A stretch of DNA of 41,363 bases from assembly GCA_016714165.1 (NCBI GenBank), contig JADJNU010000006.1, forward strand, positions 1 through 41,363. Direction: 5' to 3'. The DNA comes from Bdellovibrionales bacterium. Its GTDB lineage: Bacteria; Bdellovibrionota; Bdellovibrionia; Bdellovibrionales; UBA1609. Below, in pieces: positions 1 through 9,251 of this stretch (the first letter of the stretch is position 1; every line of letters begins with the position of its first letter). The position numbers were made by a program, and so were the translations under genes. The notes beneath the pieces were generated by a model. The model ran no database searches and was not told the DNA's origin. It worked only from the letters and a program-made list of their open reading frames with translations.

Positions 1-270
1 GATGGATCAACTTGAAAGAATACAGTTGAAAAAAATCAAGCAAATGACCTGGGATCAGGTATACTCGCCTCATCAAAGAACCCAAAAGCGAGGTCTCAAC
101 TGGGGAGCCGATTGAAGGCCAGCTCGCAGTCGGGTAAAACCATAGCTTCCAATCGAACATCAAAGAAATTTCGTGCGAGGGGTTGGTCAGAGATGGAAAA
201 TTCATGGTGTTCATTCATACATCCAGATCATGACAGTGCCTATAATGAAGGCGGTGGTGAAGACCTTTAG
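1..270 (+). pseudogene. Decayed copy of the RelE-like toxin gene (5' end outside window)
   Basis: The DNA aligns along its length with the second half of the intact gene that starts at 11015. Shared blocks include the stretch encoding KIKQMTWDQVY, the block encoding TQKRGLNWE, and the end encoding HPDHDSAY followed by GGEDL and a TAG stop. Several one- or two-base indels break the frame (for example around the codons for GLNWE and around the codons for SIRISKKF), so no full product can be read. Homology continues past the stop into the non-coding 3' flank, so a segment larger than the gene was duplicated. The beginning lies outside the window. Confidence 0.75.
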
Positions 271-1023
271 CTTCCCCAGTGCTTTCACGCGAGGACACCC
301 TTGAAGGTGCACATTCGGCAAAATGACGGATTGGGCTTTCAAATTCGAGAGCCGCTGAGTCCTCGAGAGAGACGGTTATGGGCCTAAAAAAATCCAATCA
401 GGTGACGGTTTTTCTTAACTCGAGTGAGGCTCATCCAATTAAAATGGCTTAATCGTGACGGGCGGAAGGACATTATCGCCGTCAAATTCTGCGCCTTGTT
501 AGCGCGAATTGAATTGCATGAATATTGCTGGAGGGAGGACTAGCAACGGTGCCAGTCCAATTGAAATGGTTTACGGAGCCTTTTGCATGTCGATTATTGG
601 ATTTTTTGTGTGACAAAGTGTAACGGTAACTGGAACCAAGGAGACAAGGTGAAGAATTAATACTGGTAGCGGCCCCGACAAGGCGTAGTGCCTATCAAGT
701 TTCGCAGAAGAAACTAAAGGAATCAAGGCCTTCACGGTATAACTGCAATATCGTTTCAGAGACTGGGAAATGCTGGGCCGTCTTACCTGTCAGGAAAGAC
801 AGTGTTGGCAGAATCTCAGAAACCAAGCCACAGCTACTTATCTCCTCACATTAAAGCGAGCACGGTATCCAGGCTGGTATCCGTCCCCCCGCATGACTGC
901 GGGGACTACGATGGCCAAATACGCTTTTCTTTGCGCGAAGTATCTTGCGAGTTAATTAAATAGCTTTCTCCGCCGTAATGCTATTCTAAGGTGGGCGCAT
1001 GGTGTTACGTATTGTTCTATGCT

Positions 1024-1057
1024 GGAAAGGCCCAGGAATCCTTACCTGGGCCTCTCC
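1024..1057. other. Strong hairpin
   Basis: GGAAAGGCCCAGG and CCTGGGCCTCTCC pair over 13 positions with a single A-C mismatch around an 8-base loop. No T-run follows, so it is not a typical intrinsic terminator on either strand. No flanking gene explains it. It may be a relic terminator or an RNA element. Confidence 0.5.
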
Positions 1058-1117
1058 ATAAACTCCCAGACCCGTCCATCTTATTGTTTACACGTTCACT
1101 GACCGCACCCTAACGCG

Positions 1118-1190
1118 AAAGAGATAGTGGTGAAGACCTTTAGCTTCCTAGCGCTTACGTTGAGAAGCCGTTCTTGAATGTAGGACTTTT
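1118..1190 (+). repeat. Second remnant of the toxin gene end
   Basis: The stretch encoding the C-terminal GGEDL, the TAG stop and about 45 bases of 3' flank resemble the ends of the copy at the window start and of the intact gene ending at 11416. Only the end of the gene survives here. Confidence 0.5.
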
Positions 1191-1361
1191 CTTACGAACA
1201 GAGGATTGACACTGCGCATTTAATTGCACTAGATTCAGCCACCCTGATTTTGTTGGCTCCTCTCAATATTGCGGCCAATGGGAAGATTGGTTGGAAGGTG
1301 TCTTTTTTTCGGGCCCCATAATGGGAGCAAATCGGTGTCGTCTTGGAAGTATTTTCTTTTT

Positions 1362-4182
1362 TCAGCTACGATGATTCCGGTTTTGAAGTTGGTTTTGAAG
1401 CCAGAGCTTCTCGTTAAATTCTAAGTCTTGCAGATTATTTGTATCAACAGACTCATCCAAGCGTGATATCCACCCTTTCCTATGGTGACCTTTCCCAGTG
1501 GCTTTCAAAGAGCCTTTGTTTTCAAGTCTTCCTGGGTGGTGACCTCCAGAAGAGATAAGTCTTAAGGGTTGGTGGTTCAATCGACCGAGGAAGTTGAGGC
1601 AAGGCTTGTGATATCAACTGAGCTCAAGCGACTTTACTGGCCAAGTCGTGGCCTCACGGGTGGAGTCTCTCCCAGAGATATTATTCTACAAGCTTTAGTT
1701 GGAACGCAGTTTCATCCCTACAATTCAACAGCCGGTGGGCCAAAAATCCTAAAAGATTCTCAACGAGAGGCTGTTCGAGTCATAGAGTCTTTTCGCAACC
1801 GTGGTCGTGATAGAATATTGCTGGTAGCCCCTCCCGGGTTTGGCAAGACCGAGGTTGCAGTTGAATTTTTATAAGGCTAGATCTGCTTCTGGTCTTCGCC
1901 TTATTGCAGACCGAGTACTTAATCTAAGAGATTTTTCAAAGAGTCTGAATCTCAGGGTATTCCACATAGTCTGTGGTCAGCAAGTTCGCAAGAGCGTCCT
2001 AATTTAAGAGCGGCTGCGATCGAACGCAGGGGTCAGCTGAAAAATATGTCGTCACAACGACGGCCACCCTTAGAAATCAATTTAAAAGTTTGAAAGAGAA
2101 AGAAAGAGATGAACTCGCGAGCGTCTTAAAATTGATGGTCTATGATGAAAGCCAACATTTGGGAGCTCCTCTCATGCGTGAGTTTTGGAAGACGTGAGTG
2201 CCAGGGATATTTATTCTGGGTTTATTCTGGGTCTTACGGCAACACCTGTCCATCGAGATGTCTCTCTTCAGGAGATGTTCTACAATCAGAGCTTTTGGGT
2301 TCATCTTGATAGCGCTGAAAGGTGATGAATCAGACTGAATTTTTCGAAAGAAATGTCAGTGATGTGGTTGAGCAGCTTTATCAAACTTTTTCAAAGGAGA
2401 ACTGACTCCATTTGATCAATTATTTTTCTCTCAAAAGAGATCTTTGAAATTGAGGATCTCTTCGTTCAAGGTCTGGACAGTCTTGATGTACCAGGCGGCC
2501 GCTACGTGATAAATCCAAAATACTACGAATATATTGCTCGCTTTTTTAAAGAGTTTGATTCAAGAGAAGAATAAGGTACTGATTGTTGCAAACTCAATTG
2601 AAGAGGCTGAGTCTTTGAGCAGGAGTTTTCAAAAATGTATTTACAGATTTTTTCGTCGAGTTTATCCACTCAAAACAAGAGGTTGATAGAAATATAGAGA
2701 TTTTAGAAAAGTTTAAAACCCCAAAGGGAATCATTCTGTCAGTTCGTATGCTTGATGAGGGGGTTAATCTATCAGATCTTGATCTATTGGTCGATCTTAA
2801 CTCCACGGCCAGTGTCACTCAGTTTTTGCAAAGACTTGGTCGTCTTCTCCGACTTAAGGAAGGAAAGTCTTGGGTAGATGCTGTAAGCCTTGTTGAAATA
2901 AATGAAGACACAGCAGGGAGTTGCTGAGCATCTTGAGTGAGCTAAAAAAACATAACTCAACCCAGATCAAATGGTCAAAAGCCATTGAAGAGGCAGTATC
3001 CATCAGTCTCGGCAGTAGGCATAGACCAACATATTTTCGCACAGGACTCGTGGAATAAGCTTGAATCAAGTATTCAACAGTTTTGGCAACGAAGGCAGTC
3101 CACGTGGCGGCCTTTTGAAGAGGCAAGAGAATGGGCGAGAAATAGCGGGATTAAATCCAGTCCTGAGTGGAAGAAGGCCTCAAAAGGGGCGTTTGCCTGT
3201 GGATATTCCGGGTGCTCCACATACTGTATATAAAGGAAAATTCAAAGGTTGGGGCGACTGGCTTGGGACAGGTAGGATTTCTAAACTTGGGACTGATTGG
3301 AGATCCTTTGAAGAAGCGAGAGAATGGGCGAGAAGTAGCGGGGATTAAATCCAGTCGTCAGTGGAGGGAGGCCACTAAAGAAGTGCGTTTACCTGATGAT
3401 ATTCCAAGCTATCCCGATGTTGTGTATAAGGAAAATTCAAAGGTTGGGGCGACTGGCTTGGGACAGGTAGGATATCTAAACTTGGGACTGATTGGAGATC
3501 CTTTGAAGAAGCGAGAGAATGGGCGAGAAGTAGCGGAATTAAATCCAGTACTGAGTGGATAAAGGCTTCAATAGAGGGCGTCTCCTGAAGATATTCCAAG
3601 TAATCCCAATGTTGTGTATAAAGGTAAATTTCAAGGTATGGGCGACTGGCTTGGGACTGAATGGCGATCCTTTGAAGAGGCGAGGGAATGGGCGAGAAGT
3701 AGCGGGATTAAATCCGGTCCTGAGTGGATAAAGGCTTCAATAGAGGGGCGTCTCCTGAAGATATTCCGGGTACTCCAAGTACCGTATATAAAGGAAAATT
3801 CAAAGGTTGGGGCGACTGGCTTGGGACTGAATGGCGATCTTTTGAAGAAGCGAGAGAGTGGGCGAGAAGTAGCGGGATTAAATCCGGTCCTGAGTGGAAT
3901 AAGGCCTCTAAAGAGGGGCGTCTCCCTGAAGATATTCCAAGTAATCCCAATGTTGTGTATAAAGGTAGATTTCAAGGTATGGGCGACTGGCTTGGGACTG
4001 AATGGCGATCTTTTGAAAAAGCGAGAGAATGGGCGAGAAGTAGCGGGATTAAGTCCAGTTCTGAGTGGAAGAAGGCCTCAACAGAGGGGCGTTTGCCTGT
4101 GGATATTCCGGGCAATCCCTATGCTGTGTATAAAGGCAAATTTCAGGGTATTGGCGACTGGCTTGGTAGAGAGATCAAGTGA
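1362..4182 (+). pseudogene. Broken superfamily II (DEAD/DEAH) helicase with C-terminal INT_rpt-type repeats
   Basis: Reading across frames restores an SF2 helicase. The order is an upstream segment containing LADYLYQQTHPSV, a Q-like motif (KDSQREAV), Walker A APPGFGKTE near 1835, a T-rich segment VVTTTATLRNQF, a DEAD-type motif YDESQHLGA near 2145, motif III GLTATP near 2230, motif V-like LDEGVNLSDLD near 2755, and motif VI QRLGRLLR near 2835. Six repeats of the kind Pfam calls phage-integrase repeat unit follow. At least six frameshifts separate these blocks, the first right after Walker A at about 1870, so no active enzyme can be made. The last three repeats and the natural stop keep one frame. 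The restored protein would be about 900 residues, with predicted nucleic-acid-dependent ATPase activity. The true start is unclear; in-frame fragments upstream of 1569 suggest the gene began near 1360 or earlier. Confidence 0.75.
3108..4180 (+). repeat. Six tandem INT_rpt-like coding repeats
   Basis: Each unit encodes a WRSFEEAREWARSSGIKS core, then a PEWxKAS, LPxDIPxNPxxVYKG and GDWLG segment. Units begin near 3111, 3301, 3497, 3665, 3836 and 4007. The last three are about 171 bp (57 codons) long. The first two carry an insert encoding GRISKLG, giving about 190-196 bp, and contain indels. DNA identity between the last units is high, which suggests recent unit duplication or conversion. Confidence 0.85.
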
Positions 4183-4307
4183 CACAGAACTTGAGAAGGT
4201 CCTTTTTTACTAGGTTCAGACGGATGCCTTTAGCCAGAAGCTCCAGCACGTCACAATCATCCAGATAGATTATTGGAGTTTTCTTACGTCGATGGCAGAA
4301 ATAATGC

Positions 4308-4333
4308 TTGACGTTATTTAGCTCAACGAGTCA
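4308..4333 (+). promoter_or_regulatory. Shared upstream box TTGAC-N17-GTCA (copy A)
   Basis: TTGAC, 17 bases, then GTCA, 67 bp from the box start to the start codon of the small secreted protein gene at 4375. The same arrangement precedes the related genes at 17005 and 5926. TTGACG could be a -35 element with TCATAT as a poor -10, or the two halves could form an inverted-repeat operator (TGAC/GTCA). Confidence 0.5.
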
Positions 4334-4374
4334 TATGGCGGAAATCTACTCGATACCAGCCGAAGGAGGCGAAA

Positions 4375-4788
4375 ATGAGAGTATCTAAAACTGCCATGAT
4401 TCTTCTCGCCGCTTTTCCGTTCATTGGTATCTCAGGCTTAGCTGGCGAACACATTCCCATCATCAGCATTACTCCATCACCTTCACAAATTCAATTGGGT
4501 GAGAAGATTAACACTGAAGTTTCTATTGAGAATTCGGATGAGATCTTCGGGGACAATAATGGTTACGCCATTAAGGTTGAGGGGCCTTCGGCTCGCAAAG
4601 CCTATGACATGTTGAAGAATGTCGCCGCTAAGAAGTGGTATGCGACCGTTGATGTAAAAACGGGAAAAGATGTTGTTTGTGTTCATGGGGTGCAGAAGTA
4701 TGGGTTTCGAAAAACGAAAGAAAGAGATACTTATACATGTTGGTTTAAATTTGAAACTGAAGTGGGTTCAGTTGAGTCATCAGAATAA
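4375..4788 (+). CDS. Small secreted protein, first gene of cassette A
   Basis: I do not recognise this 137-residue protein as a named family. It has an N-terminal signal peptide (about residues 1-23, ending near GLAGE), so it is probably periplasmic or extracellular. The mature part has two cysteines, in VVCVHG and YTCWFKF, which could form a disulfide. It is a paralogue of the protein encoded at 17005: both share SPSQIQ or SSSQIQ, TEVSI, VVCxH and a final CxFKF segment. The ATG is preceded by a strong GAAGGAGG ribosome binding site. It is followed 76 bp downstream by a second small secreted protein gene, and the same two-gene order recurs at 17005-18003. The function is unknown; the paired duplication suggests the two products act together. 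Confidence 0.8.
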   Translation: MRVSKTAMILLAAFPFIGISGLAGEHIPIISITPSPSQIQLGEKINTEVSIENSDEIFGDNNGYAIKVEGPSARKAYDMLKNVAAKKWYATVDVKTGKDVVCVHGVQKYGFRKTKERDTYTCWFKFETEVGSVESSE

Positions 4789-4864
4789 TTAAAAATACGA
4801 AAGTAAAGTATAGATGAGCGCGTCCAATCGGCCTTCCTTAATTTTTTAACCGAGAGGTGAAGTG

Positions 4865-5257
4865 GTGGATAGCAAATTGATTTTGTGTATAGGCTTAGCT
4901 TTTGGGTCTGCAGCTGGAGCAGTGGAGTTGAAAACACTGAATGTCGGAGACCGTGGAATATTAACGGGTCCAATTGAGGAAGCAAAAATTACCTGTATAG
5001 ATAAGCAAACACGTGAAGTAAATGAATTTTCAGCCACTCTCGCTCCCTTGAATTCGTTTGGTCTTGAAGTAATAGGTGTGGATGACCTGACCGTAGTTGC
5101 TGTATACTGGCCCAGAGGCAATTTGAGCGAAATATTTGCCAAATACAAAGTCACATTTAAAAGTGAAGGACTTGACATAGGGATGGGTGCCCTTTGTGCT
5201 ATCAATGTTTCTAAACCGGAATTTGGATTTAGAATAAATAAAGACTCTTCCAAATGA
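4865..5257 (+). CDS. Small secreted protein, second gene of cassette A
   Basis: This 130-residue unknown protein starts with a signal peptide (LILCIGLAFGSAAGA) and has two cysteines in the mature part (ITCIDK and ALCAIN). It closely resembles the protein encoded at 17605, with shared blocks ELKxLNVGDRG, YWPRGNLS and IFAKYxVTFKS. I chose the GTG at 4865, not the GTG at 4862, because it aligns with the ATG of the paralogue and the leader (TTTAAC, GAG, GTGAAG) is conserved in both. It is downstream of and co-oriented with its cassette partner. No enzyme motif is visible. The product is probably a soluble beta-rich periplasmic protein, by inference only. Confidence 0.8.
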   Translation: MDSKLILCIGLAFGSAAGAVELKTLNVGDRGILTGPIEEAKITCIDKQTREVNEFSATLAPLNSFGLEVIGVDDLTVVAVYWPRGNLSEIFAKYKVTFKSEGLDIGMGALCAINVSKPEFGFRINKDSSK

Positions 5258-5392
5258 AGTAGGGTGAGGGCAAACAGCGGTCCTCTAAATGCTTTTCCAT
5301 ATTTCCGCAGATAATGTGACAATTGAGGGTAAAAATTTTTTATAAATTTTACTTTGTGACTACCTGAAGAACTGATGCACTAAGTTGTGAAT

Positions 5393-5446
5393 CGTCTCGA
5401 CCGAGAGAGTCATGTCCACGCAACTAAAAACTTCCGCAATTGAAGA
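5393..5446 (+). repeat. Fragment of the RHH-like gene start found beside the IS3 remnant
   Basis: The segment encoding MSTQLKTS with its GAGAGAGTC leader matches the start of the small decayed gene at 11585. The match then jumps from CCGCA to AATTGAAG, as if about 80 bp were deleted between two short GCA repeats. No IS3 sequence accompanies this copy. Confidence 0.6.
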
Positions 5447-5503
5447 ACCGAAACACATAACGATCAAGAATTCATTCTTCCGCCTCAGCTTCCTTAACCG
5501 ATT

Positions 5504-5926
5504 TCAGTGGCAAACAACCGATTCCGTTTTACCCCAATATTTCCATTCAAGAATAAATTGCAAATTCTGATCATCCTCTTCATCTTCAGGTCCCTTAACT
5601 TCTAAGGAAGAATAACTCGTATTGAGTGCTACTAAGTCTTTAATCTTTCTAAGGCACTCTTCTGCGTTCTCTATCTGATAGGTGCTTCCTAAAATGGAGT
5701 CCGTTCTCGTTCGATAAGGAATTGTAATCTTATCGTTATCTATCACCTTAAGACGACTTAATAGATTCACAATATTCTCTGTTCCATCTATTATTGTGAG
5801 GGTCCCTTTCGGGAAGTCTGATCCGCCACCCATTACAACCCATCTTCCATAGCCATTCTCAGCGTAAAAAGAAAAAATAGAGAGGAAAATCACGATCGGG
5901 ATTAATGGCACTTTCATCGTTCTCAT
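5504..5926 (-). CDS. Small secreted protein related to the cassette first genes
   Basis: This 140-residue protein of unknown function has a signal peptide of the form PLIPIVIFLSIFSFYAENGYGR. It is strikingly similar to the leader of the protein encoded at 17005 (SLLPILFLASIFSIYAESSYGR). The leader DNA is also alike: both have TGAGGAGCTCT just before the ATG and the TTGAC-N17-GTCA box about 72-75 bp upstream. The mature parts are much more diverged; cysteines lie in AEEC and in the terminal VVCH. A run of acidic residues (GPEDEEDDQN) precedes the C-terminal strand. It is probably a periplasmic protein under the same control as the two cassettes. Alternative start: the internal MKVPL methionine. 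Confidence 0.7.
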   Translation of the reverse strand: MRTMKVPLIPIVIFLSIFSFYAENGYGRWVVMGGGSDFPKGTLTIIDGTENIVNLLSRLKVIDNDKITIPYRTRTDSILGSTYQIENAEECLRKIKDLVALNTSYSSLEVKGPEDEEDDQNLQFILEWKYWGKTESVVCH

Positions 5927-5975
5927 TTGGAGAGCTCCTCATGTTACAAGTTAAATAGGCAAGGCCCTAGCTTTG

Positions 5976-6001
5976 TGACATTATGCATTAATTGACGTCA
6001 A
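5976..6001 (-). promoter_or_regulatory. Shared upstream box TTGAC-N17-GTCA (copy C)
   Basis: On the minus strand TTGAC is followed by exactly 17 bases and GTCA, 75 bp from the box start to the start codon at 5926. The sequence further downstream (GGCC then TTGCC) also parallels copy B. Confidence 0.5.
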
Positions 6002-6098
6002 GGATTATTCTTTCTGTCATGTAAGAAAATTCCTATAACCTTACAGTTTTAGGGGCCAACCACCCACCAGGTAAATCTATTTGGGCAGCCTCGGAACA

Positions 6099-6118
6099 AG
6101 TGCCGCTTTGACGGCACT
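6099..6118. repeat. Hairpin repeat, copy 1
   Basis: AGTGCCG and CGGCACT form a perfect 7-bp stem around the loop CTTTGA. The same stem core and loop recur at 7953-7970. No T-run follows. It lies about 100 bp before the 411-bp repeat, as the second copy lies about 90 bp before a fragment of that repeat. Confidence 0.55.
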
Positions 6119-6218
6119 CGTTTGAATCCCGGGTGTACAGAACACTATTTCTTTCTTGGCATGACCTGGGTTCTTTCTTGCTGATCATTTCCAAAGATTC
6201 TGGACCGGCTTTGCTCGG

Positions 6219-6629
6219 TTTTGTTTACCGATACACAAAAATCGCGCAATAAAATATCAGAGATCCAATCAGCTACTACTGCATATAGCGCCTTATAACT
6301 TTCGCTGGGATCTTATGGTTGTGTGCTCATCTCACAATTTGTGGCGTTCAGCTCGAGATTTCTGGTCTTCATGTTTAAACTCAAGTATCCGTAGCAATTC
6401 TCATGCGGTGCTCTTCGTCCTTGAGAGCCTTGACCCCGGATCCCATCCACTCTCTTTTGCCTGAGTGAGCATTGGTATATTTCACTGTCCACTCTTTGAT
6501 TTATGGCAAAATCGGGGGGAAATTGTTAGTAAATTATCGAGCGCGAATAAAATATCCATGTCCATTTGATCCATCCAAGATTATCTTGAGATGTTTTGGA
6601 GTTCTTTGCCTAAACGCATGGGTAAATCA
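6219..6629. repeat. 411-bp dispersed repeat, copy 1
   Basis: Nearly identical to 9956-10368, with only scattered substitutions and small indels, starting with TTTTGTTTACC and ending at GGGTAAATCA. It holds no convincing gene. The minus-strand reading SLNMKTRNLELNATNC in copy 2 has a diverged protein-level counterpart near 7640-7690, so it may once have been coding on that strand. Confidence 0.85.
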
Positions 6630-6684
6630 TTACTTCAACTATTCCTGGGGCTAGCTCATAGCCGAGCTCGTTCTAACTAGGCAA

Positions 6685-7048
6685 TTAACCAATAATGACT
6701 CCAGCCGGCTTACAAGCTTCTTTAGCTTTATTCTCCAGCTCTTCAATTCCATCTTGCTCAAAAATGTTAAAGTAATTAAATTTAAAGAACTCATCATGTG
6801 CATCTGTCGGGGTGTTATACATTTTTGGGCCTCTGCATACACAGCCAGCTACCATTTCATCAGTTGCTTCAAAGCAAGTGTAAAACAATCTATCAGCACC
6901 ACTAATTGATTTCCAAAATATATAGCGCTTTACAGGATTTTCCCAAGAATCAATTCCTTTTTCTACCACCATTGGCCCTGGTCAGCTGCCATAGCGTGCA
7001 GTAAGGGCACACAAAAACCACCAAAATCAGTACGATCAATTTTTTCAT
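6685..7048 (-). pseudogene. Small exported protein gene, frameshifted near its signal peptide
   Basis: The minus strand has a good start at 7048: GGAGG ribosome binding site, then ATG and a signal sequence MKKLIVLILVVFVC. The frame is broken after about 20 codons. A second frame from about 6972 down to 6685 encodes 95 residues (through VVEKGIDSWENPVKRY, FWKSISGADRLFYTC and AGCVCRGPKMYN) with four or more cysteines. Joining them needs one or two single-base indels between about 6975 and 7010. I do not recognise the family. Intact, it would be a Cys-rich periplasmic protein of about 120 residues. A downstream restart is possible but would lack the leader. Confidence 0.55.
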
Positions 7049-8155
7049 AAAACCTCCATCCAAAACTCGATCAAATATATTTAAAAAACACCTTTAACGT
7101 ACTCTTCCATCTACAAATAAAAATCTATTCTTTCGAAACCACGATAGTCTGGATCAATTCCTCAGGTCTTCCAAAACTAAAACAATGGGTTGTGCTGTCC
7201 ACATCCCTCAATGCCGATCCCGAAAAAGAACAAACTACTATTCACTGGTCCTGACAATTCCTGAACCTAACAACCCGCTGCCTACAATGCCGCGAACAGG
7301 GAGAAAACAATTCACAACGAACCATACGGGTTCCTGACACATAATTCTCTTGGCGGTTAATTACTCAATGCATTTATATAATGTCAAGCGTCAAGTCTGT
7401 GTCGACGTAAAGAAAACTGCAATAATCATACATGACAGAACGCAGAATCCAGGGTCCAAAAAGGAAGTCACCTACTTGCGCAAGCAACTAGAAGGCAAAA
7501 ATATAGCCAAAGCAAAAAAAGGAGGCCTGAACCAAGAAAACTTCTGCGCGTCTTTTTACCTTCAATGAAGGCTGCGCGACTTATTACTTTCTTCCTCGCT
7601 CTATAGTTATTGGCTCTCAAACTTCCAACACAAAGGTGCGTTCCGCTCCAGACTTCTGGGATTCGTGTTTAAACTGGAGTGCTCGTTGTTATACGTCTCG
7701 TATCCTTGAACTTAATCGATTCCCCCGAACCTTGCCGACTCTCGCGCCTGAGATAAAGACCCCCTCTTTAGAGCCTCCTTTGGAATCGAAGAACGGTCCT
7801 TGCGTTGCTATTTTTCACGGTCACCTTTGCTCGGAATGGGATATCAAAATAGTGGACATTTTGCCATAACAGGGCTACCAAAGACTAGAAAAACAGAGTT
7901 TATTGAAGTCTATATGGGCTCGCGGTGTTTTATTGGCTTCGGGCAAGTATACGTGCCGCTTTGACGGCACTCCTTGCTGCCGAGGAGAAAAAATGACTAC
8001 CTATTGCTACCTGTTGCAAAAAAATGAATATCAAACGGGAAGGCTTGTTTGAGCTGCTCGCATTTTGTTTACCCATACACAAAAAAGCCAGATGACCAGG
8101 AGGGCAGTCGCCAAAATAATAGTCCAACCCATATTCATGGCCCTAATTATGCACT
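7049..8155. other. Gene-poor stretch with rearranged repeat pieces
   Basis: No convincing gene is seen. The short plus-strand ORF at 7350-7568 has no ribosome binding site or motif. About 7636-7755 is a diverged version of the middle of the 411-bp repeat (TTCTGG, GTGTTTAAACT and GCCTGAG blocks in the same order). The hairpin repeat at 7953 and the repeat's start (TTTTGTTTACCCATACAC) at 8063 follow. Confidence 0.45.
7953..7970. repeat. Hairpin repeat, copy 2
   Basis: GTGCCG and CGGCAC pair around the loop CTTTGA, matching the hairpin at 6099-6118. The flanks differ apart from a following TC. Confidence 0.55.
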
Positions 8156-9073
8156 ATGGTATCCAATATGAACAGACTGCGAATGACGCGCATATTGATG
8201 CTATTTGTAGTGACATTTATTGGCCTGCCTGTACTGGCTCAAGACAGTGTAACCAAAATTATATTGCCAATCTCTCGCGTAAAAATGCAGGGCCATACTA
8301 CTCTTTGCTGGGTTTATTCGACCCTAGGAACCATTGAAACGAACTATCTCCTTGGTCATCCTGGACAATCCATCGATCTTTCCCCTTCCGCCCTTCAATT
8401 ACAAACTTGGAAGGACCGCTATCTGCGTCGCCTTGATGGAACCGAAGAGCGCTTGATTGAATCTGGAGCGGCAATCGACGCGATTTCATTAATTCGAACT
8501 TATGGGCTCTTTCCCGAGGAGAGCTTCGCACGTCCAGTCAAACAATGGGATCGCGAGCCATTAGACCCATTCGGATACAATAACAATCCTTTTACCTTTC
8601 AGTCATTGAACGCTTTATTGAGCCAGATGTTCGGATCTCTGCCTCAAATCATAGAGTGGCAATCATTTTCGTGTTCACCTCGAGATTTTGCTTCCCTTAT
8701 TTTGGGCGAAAGCACCTGGAAAGCGTATGGCGTTTCAAGAAATGGAAAATCCGGCGAGGGTGCTCACTGGGACATCGATGCTCGCAAAGGAGCCCTTGCC
8801 ATTTATCTGCCCTTAAATGAAATTTTAAAACTTATAAGAAAATCTCTGGAACACGGACATGCGATGGTCGTTTCTTTTGGCCCTACTGATTTGAATGAGG
8901 GAGGCCACGCCGTGCAGGTTTACGGTGCAGAATATGATAGCCAGGGTAATCCTGTCCTTTACCACATCAAAGATTCTAACCAACGTGATGATCCGCGACA
9001 GAACATCTGGTCCATGGACGCGGAAGGCTTCAATTCGATACTGCGCGGAATAACAACTATATCTCTCGATTAA
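8156..9073 (+). CDS. Secreted papain-like (C1-type) cysteine peptidase
   Basis: This 305-residue protein has a signal peptide (LMLFVVTFIGLPVLAQ, to about residue 29). It then has the order expected of C1 / bleomycin-hydrolase-like peptidases: an oxyanion glutamine in MQGH (Q45), the nucleophile in LCWVYSTLG (C51, compare CWAFS in papain), a histidine in EGGHAVQVYG (H251) and an asparagine in IKDSNQ (N275). The glycine-rich QGxCGSCW form is relaxed to QGHTTLCW. It is probably an exported protease acting in the periplasm or outside the cell; the substrate is unknown. The start could also be the ATG at 8168, which gives a more usual signal peptide (NRLRMTRILMLF). It is a single gene, convergent with a lipoprotein gene, and is intact in an otherwise decaying region. 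Confidence 0.8.
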   Translation: MVSNMNRLRMTRILMLFVVTFIGLPVLAQDSVTKIILPISRVKMQGHTTLCWVYSTLGTIETNYLLGHPGQSIDLSPSALQLQTWKDRYLRRLDGTEERLIESGAAIDAISLIRTYGLFPEESFARPVKQWDREPLDPFGYNNNPFTFQSLNALLSQMFGSLPQIIEWQSFSCSPRDFASLILGESTWKAYGVSRNGKSGEGAHWDIDARKGALAIYLPLNEILKLIRKSLEHGHAMVVSFGPTDLNEGGHAVQVYGAEYDSQGNPVLYHIKDSNQRDDPRQNIWSMDAEGFNSILRGITTISLD

Positions 9074-9251
9074 ACGAACGTAACTGCTCCCTTGGTTATG
9101 CGAAAAAACCACCAAGGCCCCTAGTGTCCTAAGACAAAAACGGGCCACCGGCTTCAAACCTCTGCGGAAGTATTCTTGGTTCAGGCCTCCTTTTTTTTGC
9201 TTTAGCTATATTTTTTCATTCTAGTTGTTCGCGCAAGTAGGTGACTTCATT
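9074..9251. terminator. Convergent intergenic gap, weak terminator candidates
   Basis: The gap lies between two converging genes. It has a short GGCCC/GGGCC inverted repeat near 9103-9160 and a T8 run at about 9191-9198 after CAGGCCTCC. No textbook hairpin plus T-run is seen. Confidence 0.2.

Larger units (their letters stand above)
271..1361. other. Gene-poor stretch with decayed fragments
   Basis: No convincing gene is seen. The first 130 bases continue the similarity to the 3' flank of the intact toxin gene. A second toxin-end fragment and a strong hairpin, listed separately, lie within. The one short ORF near 770-955 has no signal, no ribosome binding site and no recognisable motif, so I do not call it. 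Confidence 0.5.

Noticed and set aside
3108..4180. Regular DNA repeats that could be taken for a CRISPR array
   Set aside because: Units are about 171-195 bp and encode protein repeats in one frame; there are no short repeats with unique spacers.
6112..6140. GTTTGAATCCCGGG resembling a tRNA T-arm
   Set aside because: No acceptor, D or anticodon arms can be folded around it and the T-stem does not pair properly.
7350..7568. 72-codon ORF with protein-like end
   Set aside because: No ribosome binding site, no recognised motif, and it lies in repeat debris.
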